From: Muribaculaceae bacterium
Lineage (GTDB): Bacteria > Bacteroidota > Bacteroidia > Bacteroidales > Muribaculaceae
Reading direction: 5' to 3'
NCBI GenBank assembly: GCA_017399915.1
Contig: JAFQAS010000005.1
Span: 1 to 58,914, forward strand
Length of the DNA stretch: 58,914 nt
The position numbers were made by a program, and so were the translations under genes. This document shows positions 7,568 through 15,625 of the stretch, in pieces. Position 1 is the stretch's first letter; the number at the start of each line of letters is the position of its first letter. The notes under the pieces are model-generated. The model did no database searches. It was not told the DNA's origin and worked only from the letters and a program-made list of their open reading frames with translations.

Positions 7568-8344
7568 TTATAATTGGCGATGTTTAATTGCGCGAATAGT
7601 GTAATAAGTTGCAATTGAAACGATGATGAGAGTAAATATAGTGGAAATGTTTAATGTGACGCTAAATGTAGATTCAAAATCAAGGTCGTGAATTCCGGCA
7701 ATTACTCCAATAATCCCGGTAATTACTCCACTGAGAAATGAGAATCCAAGCGACATGATAATTGCCATCAATGCTTTACTCTTTTTAAAATGGCACACAG
7801 CAAAGAGCGCAATTGATATCATGAGGAAAGTGTTTATTACAAGAGATAGCAAATAGGCTAAACCGATGTTGGCTGATTTGATTATATTAAGCAATTTTTG
7901 TGGCAAGTTTAAACTGATTACATTATTTATCAATTCTCGTGAATCGGGAAATATATACATAAGTGCAATTCCCAAGGCAGTGGGTATGAGAACCGACGCC
8001 GGAATTATTACATAAGTGTAAATGAAATAGTATGCAACCTTCTCATTGCCCGATACGGGTAGGGTCGTTTCAATTAGTTGGAAATCTCGGCGAGTGAAAA
8101 TCAATGGGCTCCAATATGTCATATAGGAAATGACGAAGTGAGCTAAGATGCCCCATAATGCATTACTTGAATTGATTGTTACCAAGAAAATTAATAGCAC
8201 GGTAAAGAAGAATGAGATGCCTGAATATGTTATTATTTGTTTTCGGGTAGTGCGCGCATAAAAATTTGCAAGCATTTTTACGCGTTTCCATGAAAAACCA
8301 TTATCCAAAATGGGTGAACATATAGTGTTGTTGGTGTGAGTCAT
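7568..8344 (-). CDS. ABC transporter permease, module 1
   Basis: A 258-residue integral membrane protein with about six hydrophobic segments (for example about residues 40-60, 68-85, 105-130, 155-180, 192-215 and 225-245) and no signal peptide. It follows the ATPase gene by 18 nt and precedes the GntR gene, the usual make-up of a YtrA-controlled ABC transporter. Sequence alone does not give the substrate. By analogy such systems act in stress from cell-envelope-active compounds, but this is inference. Confidence 0.85.
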   Translation of the reverse strand: MTHTNNTICSPILDNGFSWKRVKMLANFYARTTRKQIITYSGISFFFTVLLIFLVTINSSNALWGILAHFVISYMTYWSPLIFTRRDFQLIETTLPVSGNEKVAYYFIYTYVIIPASVLIPTALGIALMYIFPDSRELINNVISLNLPQKLLNIIKSANIGLAYLLSLVINTFLMISIALFAVCHFKKSKALMAIIMSLGFSFLSGVITGIIGVIAGIHDLDFESTFSVTLNISTIFTLIIVSIATYYTIRAIKHRQL

Positions 8345-8362
8345 AATTCTAAAGTTTAGAGG

Positions 8363-9190
8363 TTATTTTAATGCGTCTAACACGTTTTGAGCCGCTTCGC
8401 TCATTAATGCGCTATATATGAGAGCAAAGTTTATTTCGGTTTCGTTACCATCGATGTTTCTTTCAATAGATTTGAACCCGGTCATATCTTGTTCGATATA
8501 TAATGCATTGGGACTTGGCGATGTTGAGGCAACAAACGAGAGCTTGCTGCTGATTTCTTCGGTGCCCATTGACAATACGAGTTCTCCGCGACGAAGCATC
8601 ATCACACTTTCAAACAAGTTTTTCAAATCCCACACAGTGTGAGTGGAAATAATCACTGTTTGTTGCTCGTTAAGGCTGCTAACCATAATCTTTAATAACT
8701 CTTTCTTGGCATTGATGTCAAGCCCGTTGGTAGGTTCGTCGAGTAGAAGAACATCAGTGCCGAGAGCCATTACATAAGCAAGGTTGGCTTTCTTGCAATT
8801 TCCTAATGATAGAGCCGTGAAAGGTTCGTCGCCCGAAAGATGGAATGTCGCAAGATTATTGCGGAATGTGTCTTCGTTAAACGTTGGATAGAACTGCGAG
8901 TGTATTTTTGCAAATTCATTAATGCTTTTGGCCGGATATGTGATGTCTTCGGGCATGAAGAATACTTTGCTCATATCACAAGGGCGACGTTTTGATATAT
9001 CGTTGCCATCTATTTCACACAAGCCCTCTTTGGCATATAAAAGTCCGGCGATGACATGGAGAAGAGTAGTTTTGCCTGCTCCGTTCTCCCCAAGTAGTAA
9101 ATGTATTCCCGGCCCTATTTGGGCGTTGATATTGTCAAGGGCATTGTATCCCTTGTAATAACTATAGGTGAGGTCGTTAATATTGATCAT
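8363..9190 (-). CDS. ABC transporter ATP-binding protein, module 1
   Basis: The 275-residue ATPase of an ABC transporter. It has Walker A GENGAGKTT (about 34-42), Walker B DVLLLDEPTNGLD (about 147) and the switch His in ISTHTVWDL. The signature loop reads LSLGN instead of LSGGQ, which is unusual. The C-terminal 70 residues are an accessory region. It lies 54 nt after the TraB/GumN gene and before its permease. I found no clear promoter in that gap, so it is probably co-transcribed with the TraB/GumN gene. Confidence 0.93.
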   Translation of the reverse strand: MININDLTYSYYKGYNALDNINAQIGPGIHLLLGENGAGKTTLLHVIAGLLYAKEGLCEIDGNDISKRRPCDMSKVFFMPEDITYPAKSINEFAKIHSQFYPTFNEDTFRNNLATFHLSGDEPFTALSLGNCKKANLAYVMALGTDVLLLDEPTNGLDINAKKELLKIMVSSLNEQQTVIISTHTVWDLKNLFESVMMLRRGELVLSMGTEEISSKLSFVASTSPSPNALYIEQDMTGFKSIERNIDGNETEINFALIYSALMSEAAQNVLDALK

Positions 9191-9244
9191 AATAATTAAA
9201 AAGTTTAGTTGGTTAATGTTGAAAGAAGTTTAGTTGATGTTATA

Positions 9245-10123
9245 TTATTTTACAGGAGTAATTGTGTAGCCAGCTTGACGGAGAAGATTGAGCAATCCTT
9301 TTTCACCGGGTAGGTGTCCGGCGCCTACGCAAATGAATACAGATTTATTAGGAAGGATTGTAGAAAGTTGTTTTGCCCAGTTTTCATTGCGGTCGGTGAG
9401 CATTTCTTTCTCATCTTCAGGCTCCATTCCCATGTCGGGATCCAACATTAATTCATGTAATTTTTCGATCTCTTGGTTCATATAGGCATGATATAGCTCG
9501 ACGCTAAATTGTGCCATCTTTCCCTCTTTGCGAATCGCTTCAAGAAGATCTTCGGCTTGTTCGGCAATGGAAGCTCCAAATAACATATTTAATTGAAAGT
9601 CTACGGTTTCAAATCCGTTAACTTCTTTGCCATTTTGAACGCCTAATAATTGCACTTGAGTGTCGAGTTGTTGCATAGGGTTGAATCCGGGAATCGCTTG
9701 CATACTCATAAGTAATGCAATTTGTTGGCTAACGAATGCGGGTTTCATTGGCTCTAACATGTTTAGCGCAGCCTGTCCGCCTGAATATTTTTTTAATACA
9801 TTGTCGATAGAATCGAATTGCTCCTTTGTAAATACTTTCGACAATGTGCTATCGGCAGGTGCCATTGCTATTGCCATCATTTTTTGTTGAGTGGCTTGCG
9901 ATCCCATTTCGCTTTGTTCGATTTCTCCATAAACGGCGTCAACGCTTTTTATTGCGCTCTCAAAACCGCCGATAGAGTCAAGAATAGATAGAGGAGCGAG
10001 GTGATGAGTCCCCATCACATATGAGTCTCCTTTGATGTTGTTTCCACTTACCTTGTAAAGGATTTGAGCATTGCTGCTTAGTGCGGCAAATAAAACTACA
10101 AATGATAAAATAAATTCTTTCAT
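9245..10123 (-). CDS. Exported TraB/GumN-family protein
   Basis: A 292-residue protein with a signal peptide (hydrophobic residues 4-17, likely cut after SSNA). It shows the two conserved TraB/GumN motifs: VMGTHHLAP near the N-terminus and VGAGHLPGEKGL near the C-terminus, which group this family with Tiki-like putative metalloproteases. The molecular function of bacterial members is not settled. It is the first gene after the operator-bearing promoter (10196-10252), so it belongs to the GntR/ABC operon and may work with the transporter at the envelope. Confidence 0.9.
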   Translation of the reverse strand: MKEFILSFVVLFAALSSNAQILYKVSGNNIKGDSYVMGTHHLAPLSILDSIGGFESAIKSVDAVYGEIEQSEMGSQATQQKMMAIAMAPADSTLSKVFTKEQFDSIDNVLKKYSGGQAALNMLEPMKPAFVSQQIALLMSMQAIPGFNPMQQLDTQVQLLGVQNGKEVNGFETVDFQLNMLFGASIAEQAEDLLEAIRKEGKMAQFSVELYHAYMNQEIEKLHELMLDPDMGMEPEDEKEMLTDRNENWAKQLSTILPNKSVFICVGAGHLPGEKGLLNLLRQAGYTITPVK

Positions 10124-10195
10124 ATTATTTTGGTTTTAGTCATTAAAAAATTTGAGTTCAATTTTGCTGTTATAGAAGATTTATTACCCGTTGGG

Positions 10196-10217
10196 GTGTG
10201 TTAGTCATCTACAACAC
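10196..10217 (-). promoter_or_regulatory. Operator-like palindrome of module 1
   Basis: A 22-bp imperfect palindrome reads on the minus strand GTGT-N2-TAG-N4-CTA-N2-ACAC. It begins 2 nt after the -7 box, over the expected transcription start. It matches the site at 32048-32069 in 15 of 22 positions and at the same distance from the -7 box. I read it as the binding site of the YtrA-like GntR protein. Confidence 0.65.
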
Positions 10218-10219
10218 TG

Positions 10220-10252
10220 CAAAGGTAAGGGTATTTTTTTATATCTTCCAAA
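10220..10252 (-). promoter_or_regulatory. Promoter of the TraB/GumN-ABC-GntR operon
   Basis: On the minus strand TTTG (10249-10252) and TACCTTTG (10220-10227) are 21 nt apart, a good Bacteroidetes promoter about 97 nt before the first gene. Confidence 0.75.
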
Positions 10253-10396
10253 TTTTTTTACCAAAAAATGTAATTAAAAATGAATTTTTTTGAGATATAA
10301 ATCAAACATTGCGACTGTTTGGGGTGTTTTATATATTGAATTATGCATCTTTGATGTATTGGTATATAGGCAGTTAACTATTTAGGAATAAAAATA

Positions 10397-10918
10397 ATGG
10401 AAACGATTAAATTTAAAGGAGAAGAATGCCACACAATGGGTGTTTTTCCAAAGGTAGGTGATAAGGCTCGCTATTTTTTGTTGACAACAAGTGGTTTGAA
10501 TGATGTGGAATTGTGTGACTATAAGGGCCGATGTGTGGTATTGAATATATTTCCGAGCCTTGACACTGATGTGTGTGCCATGTCGGTGCGAAGGTTTAAT
10601 GAAATGGCATCGTTGCTCGACGATGTAGTAGTGTTGTGCGTGTCGATGGATCTCCCGTTTGCAGCCAAGCGATTTTGTGTTGCACAAGGAATTGATAATG
10701 TAGAGGTGGTATCGGCATTTCGTTCGCCGCTGTTTGGCCGCAAATATGGTGTGGAATTGATTGATGGCCCATTGGCGGGGCTGTTGGCGCGTGGTGTGGT
10801 GGTGATTGGTGAGAATAATCGTGTGATATATTCGCAACTTGTCGATGAGATAACCAATGAGCCTGATTATGAAGAATGCTATGAGACGTTGAGGTTATAT
10901 CAATCGGTTAATGAATAG
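10397..10918 (+). CDS. tpx: Thiol peroxidase
   Basis: An atypical 2-Cys peroxiredoxin that reduces hydroperoxides with electrons from thioredoxin in the cytoplasm. The peroxidatic Cys lies in PSLDTDVCAMSVRRFNE (Cys about 60) and the resolving Cys in DLPFAAKRFC (about 94), both family signatures. The length of 173 matches Tpx (about 167). It stands alone and converges on the TPR gene, with only 6 nt between the stop codons and no terminator. A possible -7 variant, CATCTTTG, lies at 10346-10353. Confidence 0.95.
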   Translation: METIKFKGEECHTMGVFPKVGDKARYFLLTTSGLNDVELCDYKGRCVVLNIFPSLDTDVCAMSVRRFNEMASLLDDVVVLCVSMDLPFAAKRFCVAQGIDNVEVVSAFRSPLFGRKYGVELIDGPLAGLLARGVVVIGENNRVIYSQLVDEITNEPDYEECYETLRLYQSVNE

Positions 10919-10924
10919 CTGTGG

Positions 10925-11197
10925 TTAAGGATTGTAGAGGTCGGGGTTGAAAAATGCAATCACATCGCGAGCATTGTCGAGTGCAATGCGGGCAGGGCTG
11001 TCGGGGTTAATATCTACGGCATGTTCATAGTCGGTGATGGCTTGCGATTTATTGCCAAGACGCCAATGCAGTTTACCGCGAGTGAAATATAATTTGTCGT
11101 TGTTTTGGCTCTGAGTAATCTCATTATTTAACAATAATAGTGCGTCATTAAGCCTATTTTCGTTAATTAACTCTTCAATTTTTTGAAATACGCTCAT
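10925..11197 (-). CDS. Small TPR protein
   Basis: A 90-residue helical protein with one to two tetratricopeptide units: the sequence LYFTRGKLHWRLGNKSQAITDYEHAVDINPDS (about 36-67) follows the TPR pattern, with a preceding helical pair. It probably mediates a protein contact, but the partner is unknown. It is divergent from the phosphatase gene. Its first codons contain the -33 element of that gene's promoter. A TATATTTG -7-like box for its own transcription is at 11217-11224 on the minus strand. Confidence 0.75.
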   Translation of the reverse strand: MSVFQKIEELINENRLNDALLLLNNEITQSQNNDKLYFTRGKLHWRLGNKSQAITDYEHAVDINPDSPARIALDNARDVIAFFNPDLYNP

Positions 11198-11212
11198 ATT
11201 TTAGTACTTTTG
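11182..11212 (+). promoter_or_regulatory. Promoter of the histidine phosphatase gene
   Basis: TTTG (11182-11185) and TACTTTTG (11205-11212) are exactly 19 nt apart, a near-consensus Bacteroidetes promoter. The -33 element lies inside the divergent TPR gene. Confidence 0.8.
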
Positions 11213-11239
11213 GCTTCAAATATAAAACAAATTATTGAT

Positions 11240-12508
11240 ATGAGAAGCCTTTTTTGTTTTTCTTTATCGTTATTGATTGCAATAACAGCTTTTGCTGCCG
11301 ACCCTATGGCAACAAAATTCTCGGCCGATGATTGCCAAGGGAGTCTTAAACCATATACTGCACCGGCTAAGGAGTATGCTTATCCCGATTCTCTCGCTCC
11401 GGTATTTATAAATCATGTAGGGCGGCATGGTAGCCGTTTTCCGGCTTCGTCAACACATTGCAAGCAGATGCTTAAAGCATTGGAAGATGCTCAAGAACAG
11501 GGTACAATAACTTCGCGAGGGAAAGAACTACTCGAGATCGTAAACGCAGCGATTGAAACTGCCGACGGTCAATGGGGCGCGCTCGATTATTTGGGAATGG
11601 AAGAACAACGAGGCATAGCAGCTCGCATGTATACTCGCTATCCTACTTTGTTTAAAGAAAAACGTGTTGAGGCAATATCATCATATTCTCCCCGATGTGT
11701 AATGAGTATGTATTCATTCACTCATCAACTCACCCGAATGAATAACACTATCGAACTTTCTACCGGTTCGGGTCGAGGTAAATCATTATTGATGCGTCCG
11801 TTTGATGTCGAAATGTCGTACAAGGATTTTATTGAGCTTGGGCAATGGAAAGAACCATATCAGCAACATGTTGACCGAGTGGTCACTACCACCGCATTGG
11901 CTCGTGTGCTCGGTGATGACTTTGATTACGGAGATACCGACCCTAAAGAATTGGCTATTGTAGAATATTATGTGATAGCAGGAATGAGTGCAATGGAGAT
12001 GGAGTGCGATGCTTCTCGATTCTTTACCACAGAGGAATATAATGCCTTGTGGTCGTGCTTTAATCTTCGCCAATATCTTCAACGCACATCAACCACATTG
12101 TCGTCGGTGCCTGCCGATATCGCTTCGCCATTATTGTGCGACATGATAGAATCGGTCGATTCGGTTGTGGCTCGTAAGGGGAATACGATTGTCACTGCGA
12201 AATTGCGTTTTGGCCATGCCGAAACTCTTATGCCACTACTTTCGTTGATGCGATTGAAGGGGTGTTATTATAAAACGAACTATTTTGATACCGTCGGACC
12301 TAATTGGCAAGATTTTAATGTGGTGCCAATGTCGGCCAATCTACAGATGGTTTTATTCAAAACAGCCAAAGGGAACTTCTACCTACGCATTGATCGCAAC
12401 GAAGTACCCGTTCCATTTATCCCCGGCAGCAATGAAATATATGTGCCATGGGAAACCGCACGCGAATATCTCAGCAATTGTGTGCCGCTATATTACCAAA
12501 CATGGTAA
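11240..12508 (+). CDS. Exported histidine phosphatase, MINPP-like
   Basis: A 422-residue clade-2 histidine phosphatase with signal peptide (cleavage near AFAA-DP). It has the nucleophile motif NHVGRHGSRFP (RHGxRxP) and, near residue 330, GHAETLMP. A HAE proton-donor motif is typical of multiple inositol polyphosphate phosphatases rather than HD-type phytases, so phosphate release from inositol phosphates such as phytate in the periplasm or at the surface is likely. I start it at the ATG at 11240. The frame to 11183 would add 19 residues before a perfect signal peptide and would start upstream of the promoter -7 box. It is a single-gene transcript. Confidence 0.88.
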   Translation: MRSLFCFSLSLLIAITAFAADPMATKFSADDCQGSLKPYTAPAKEYAYPDSLAPVFINHVGRHGSRFPASSTHCKQMLKALEDAQEQGTITSRGKELLEIVNAAIETADGQWGALDYLGMEEQRGIAARMYTRYPTLFKEKRVEAISSYSPRCVMSMYSFTHQLTRMNNTIELSTGSGRGKSLLMRPFDVEMSYKDFIELGQWKEPYQQHVDRVVTTTALARVLGDDFDYGDTDPKELAIVEYYVIAGMSAMEMECDASRFFTTEEYNALWSCFNLRQYLQRTSTTLSSVPADIASPLLCDMIESVDSVVARKGNTIVTAKLRFGHAETLMPLLSLMRLKGCYYKTNYFDTVGPNWQDFNVVPMSANLQMVLFKTAKGNFYLRIDRNEVPVPFIPGSNEIYVPWETAREYLSNCVPLYYQTW

Positions 12509-12631
12509 ACAATAATTGTCAATTTTGATACAACAAAGTTAATGTGCCAACCGATCTGTTCACAAATTTCAAACACATAATGTGTCCAATCATGTGGCTT
12601 ATATGATGAAGTGTGACAGTTTAGATATAAA

Positions 12632-12659
12632 AAGAGATGCATCGATTGATGCATCTCTT
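12632..12659 (-). terminator. Terminator of adk
   Basis: A perfect 12-bp inverted repeat (12632-12643 with 12648-12659) has a 4-nt loop and a T run on the minus strand, 25 nt past the adk stop. Confidence 0.85.
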
Positions 12660-12684
12660 AGTGTATTAAATGAAGTGTGGTATT

Positions 12685-13266
12685 TTATCGATTTAATTTG
12701 TAATTTACAGCTTTGCGAATGTTGTCGAAGATTTCGTCGATGCTGCCGCTGCCTTTTATTGATAGGTATTTGTCTTCATTGATGTAGTAGTCGCGCAAGG
12801 GTGATGTTTGCGAGTGGTACACGTTGAGACGTTGTTTTATTGTTTCGAGGTTGTCATCGGCGCGGCCTGATTCTTGTCCGCGTTTGATGAGTCGGTCGAT
12901 GAGTTCTTCATCATCAACTTCAAGACCGATCACAGCATGTACTTTAGAGTTGCGCTCAGCGAGCATTTTTTTCAACTCCTTGGCTTGGTTGATTGTGCGA
13001 GGGAATCCGTCGAAGATTACCCCTTTAGCGGTATCGGGGTTTGAGTCGAGCAAGTCGGCAAGAATTGATACCATTAAATCGTCTGGAATAAGGTGACCCT
13101 TAGAGATGAAGCTGTCGGCAATAACTCCAAGTTCGGTTCCGCGAGCAATATGATCGCGCAACACCTCGCCTGTAGAGATGTGGTATAGTCCGTATTCCTC
13201 AATCAAACGCTCACTTTGAGTTCCTTTTCCACTGCCGGGAGCGCCAAAAATCACTAAATTAACCAT
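12685..13266 (-). CDS. adk: Adenylate kinase
   Basis: Interconverts AMP, ADP and ATP in the cytoplasm. It shows the P-loop IFGAPGSGKGTQS, the AMP-binding STGEVLRD, the DGFPRT signature and the RADDN segment. It has the short lid, without the zinc-finger insertion of Gram-positive enzymes. I start at the ATG at 13266 (MVNLVIFGAPG) because family members begin directly there. A start at 13278 would add only MKKQ and cannot be excluded. It lies about 100 nt after hpt on the same strand and may share its transcript. It is away from the secY region where many bacteria keep adk. Confidence 0.95.
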   Translation of the reverse strand: MVNLVIFGAPGSGKGTQSERLIEEYGLYHISTGEVLRDHIARGTELGVIADSFISKGHLIPDDLMVSILADLLDSNPDTAKGVIFDGFPRTINQAKELKKMLAERNSKVHAVIGLEVDDEELIDRLIKRGQESGRADDNLETIKQRLNVYHSQTSPLRDYYINEDKYLSIKGSGSIDEIFDNIRKAVNYKLNR

Positions 13267-13367
13267 TTGCTTTTTCAAAATAATATTAAGTCGTATATGT
13301 GTATAATCGTAATAATCTCTTGCGTGTTTAAAAGATATGTAGATGAAGATAGAGGGGTGAAATAAAT

Positions 13368-13913
13368 TTATTTCGCATCTTCGTTGATAACATAAATATC
13401 GGCTAAGTTGCGAGCTTGTTCGTCAATGTCGAGTCCATATCCAATGATGAATTTAGTGGGAATGGAGAAACCTACATAGTCGATATTTAAATCGCATTTC
13501 AACGATTCGGGCTTGAATAGTAGCGAAGCGACTTTGATGTCGGCGGGTTGCTTTTCTTGCAAGTCGGCAATGAGTCGTTTCATAGTGAAACCGGTATCGA
13601 CAATGTCTTCTACCACAATCACAGTGCGATCTTTGATGTCTTCAGAGAGTCCTTGTATTTGTTTCACATTACCGGTGGTGCCTGTCCCTTCGTAGCTTTT
13701 AAGACGGATGAATGTGATTTCGGCATCCATATCTATAGCCCTGAAAAGGTCGCTCGCAAAAGCAAATGCACCATTGAGCACGCAAATGAAAAGAGGGTTC
13801 TTATCTTTGCAGTCGCGAGTAATCTCATTGGCCAATTCTTTGACTCTCTTAGCAATCGTTTCACGATCGATATAAGGCACAAATTTAAGCCCGTTGTATA
13901 AGACTTCTTTCAT
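13368..13913 (-). CDS. hpt: Hypoxanthine phosphoribosyltransferase
   Basis: Salvages hypoxanthine or guanine with PRPP to IMP or GMP. The PRPP-binding motif [13 protein letters not shown] lies near residue 97, and the flexible-loop and C-terminal signatures ([26 protein letters not shown]) match Hpt. The length of 181 is normal. A near-consensus promoter precedes it. With adk downstream it forms a nucleotide-metabolism pair. Confidence 0.95.
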   Translation of the reverse strand: MKEVLYNGLKFVPYIDRETIAKRVKELANEITRDCKDKNPLFICVLNGAFAFASDLFRAIDMDAEITFIRLKSYEGTGTTGNVKQIQGLSEDIKDRTVIVVEDIVDTGFTMKRLIADLQEKQPADIKVASLLFKPESLKCDLNIDYVGFSIPTKFIIGYGLDIDEQARNLADIYVINEDAK

Positions 13914-13933
13914 TGTAATAAAAATAATTGGTG

Positions 13934-13965
13934 CAAATTTATAAAAATATTAATTCTTAACCAAA
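13934..13965 (-). promoter_or_regulatory. hpt promoter
   Basis: On the minus strand TTTG (13962-13965) and TAAATTTG (13934-13941) are 20 nt apart, 20 nt before the hpt start codon. Confidence 0.75.
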
Positions 13966-14035
13966 CTTAGAGAAATTTTATACAACAATTTTGTGATTTA
14001 TCTACTAATAAAGTGATGAAAGCCGAAATTATTTG

Positions 14036-14043
14036 TAATTTTG
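14036..14043 (+). promoter_or_regulatory. -7 box of the nnr operon
   Basis: TAATTTTG matches the consensus and lies 52 nt before the nnr ATG. No good -33 element is found at the right distance. Confidence 0.5.
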
Positions 14044-14095
14044 TAAGCTATAATGTAATTTTAGGATTGTAAACGTTTGAAAATATCTCAAATGT

Positions 14096-15613
14096 ATGAA
14101 AATATTTGGCAATGATACACTCAGAGCTATCGATAAAATCACGATAGAACGAGATGGGGTTTCTTCAATAGAACTAGTCGAAAGAGCTGCCGAGGCGATA
14201 ACAAACGAAATAATGTCGCGTTGGCGTGCGAATAAAAAAGTATCGGTATTTGCCGGTCCGGGCAATAATGGTGCCGATGCTTTGGCTGTGTCGCGCATGC
14301 TTATCGAACAAGGTTATACTCCCGAAATTTATTTGTTCAATATCGGTGGCAATCATTTGAGTAAGGAATGTGCTGAGTGTCGGGATAAATTGCGTGAAAT
14401 GGATTATGAAAATCTATTTGAAGTAATTGACAATTTCAGCCTTCCTGCATTGGGAGAAGAGCATTTGGTTATTGATGGGTTGTTTGGCTCGGGATTGAAA
14501 AATGCCCTAGAAGGAGGTTTTAAAATTTTAGTGCGTTACATAAATGAATCTAAAGCGACTATCGTATCAATAGATGTGCCTTCGGGTTTGCATGGCGAAT
14601 GGAATCCATCATCGATAAATCGAGATATCATACATGCAAATCTCACCTTGTCGATTCAATTGCCAAGATTGGCGTTTTTGTTTAAAGAAAATGCTGAATT
14701 AGTAGGTGAATGGAAAGTCCTCGATATCGGCTTGAATGCTGAGGCTATCAAGAACGCTCCAACCGATTATTATTTAATAGAAAAAAACGATATTCGCCAA
14801 GCGATTCGTCGTCGTCAACCTTATGCAAGTAAGGCCGATTGTGGCTCGGCATTAGTGGTGGCAGGAAGCTACGGAATGATGGGAGCAGCGGTGTTGAGTG
14901 CTAAGGGGGCATTGCGTTCGGGCGTTGGCAAAGTGACAATTCATTCGGCACGATGTGGCTATAGTGTGTTGCAAACATCGGTTCCTGAGGCTCTTTTTGA
15001 CGCGGATCGACATGATATCATTTCTACCAATATAATCCCCGCTCGTGAATATGACGCGATAGCAGTAGGTCCGGGTATGGGAACAAATGAGGCTACCATA
15101 AAAGCATTTGAAGACTTTTTGAAGCGAGCCGATAAACCGGTGATACTTGATGCTGATGCATTGAATTGTATAGCAATGCGTCCGGCATTATTAAATTATA
15201 TCCCCACCGATTCTATATTAACTCCTCACGCAGGTGAATTCGATAGGATTTTTGGAGTACATAATACCGATGAAAGTCGATTGCAAAAGGCAATAGATAA
15301 GGCTAAACGATATGGAATTATTATTGTGCTTAAAGGTCGATATACATCGATAGTGCGTAGAGATGGTAAAATATATTTTAATTCATCGGGCAATGCGGCA
15401 TTGGCAACAGCAGGAAGTGGTGATGTGCTCACAGGATTGATGGCGGGAATTATGGCACAAGGTTATGCGCCTGAGATAGCGTCATTGGTTGCGGTATATA
15501 TCCATGGTGTTGCCGGTGAATTAGCCAGTGACGAACATGGAATATTTGGAGTGACGGCAGGGGATATAGCTCAAAATGTAGGACGAGCCATTAAAATGAC
15601 TTTAACGGTTTAA
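14096..15613 (+). CDS. nnr: Bifunctional NAD(P)H-hydrate epimerase/dehydratase
   Basis: Repairs damaged, hydrated NADH and NADPH. The N-terminal half is a YjeF-N epimerase domain (FAGPGNNGADALAVSRML about 51-68, and VIDGLFGSGL). The C-terminal half is the ATP- or ADP-dependent dehydratase, a ribokinase-like fold with VGPGMGTNE, ILDADALN, LTPHAGEF and TAGSGDVLTG, which contains the catalytic Asp. The 505-residue length is normal for the fused enzyme. It is the first gene of a six-gene operon that runs to 20357. Confidence 0.95.
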   Translation: MKIFGNDTLRAIDKITIERDGVSSIELVERAAEAITNEIMSRWRANKKVSVFAGPGNNGADALAVSRMLIEQGYTPEIYLFNIGGNHLSKECAECRDKLREMDYENLFEVIDNFSLPALGEEHLVIDGLFGSGLKNALEGGFKILVRYINESKATIVSIDVPSGLHGEWNPSSINRDIIHANLTLSIQLPRLAFLFKENAELVGEWKVLDIGLNAEAIKNAPTDYYLIEKNDIRQAIRRRQPYASKADCGSALVVAGSYGMMGAAVLSAKGALRSGVGKVTIHSARCGYSVLQTSVPEALFDADRHDIISTNIIPAREYDAIAVGPGMGTNEATIKAFEDFLKRADKPVILDADALNCIAMRPALLNYIPTDSILTPHAGEFDRIFGVHNTDESRLQKAIDKAKRYGIIIVLKGRYTSIVRRDGKIYFNSSGNAALATAGSGDVLTGLMAGIMAQGYAPEIASLVAVYIHGVAGELASDEHGIFGVTAGDIAQNVGRAIKMTLTV

Positions 15614-15625
15614 TAAATATTAGAT

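Noticed and set aside
10382..10837. 151-codon minus-strand frame opposite tpx
   Set aside because: tpx has both conserved Cys motifs; the opposite frame is rich in His and Thr by mirror effect.
13548..13901. 117-codon plus-strand frame opposite hpt
   Set aside because: Fully inside hpt, with no separate signals.
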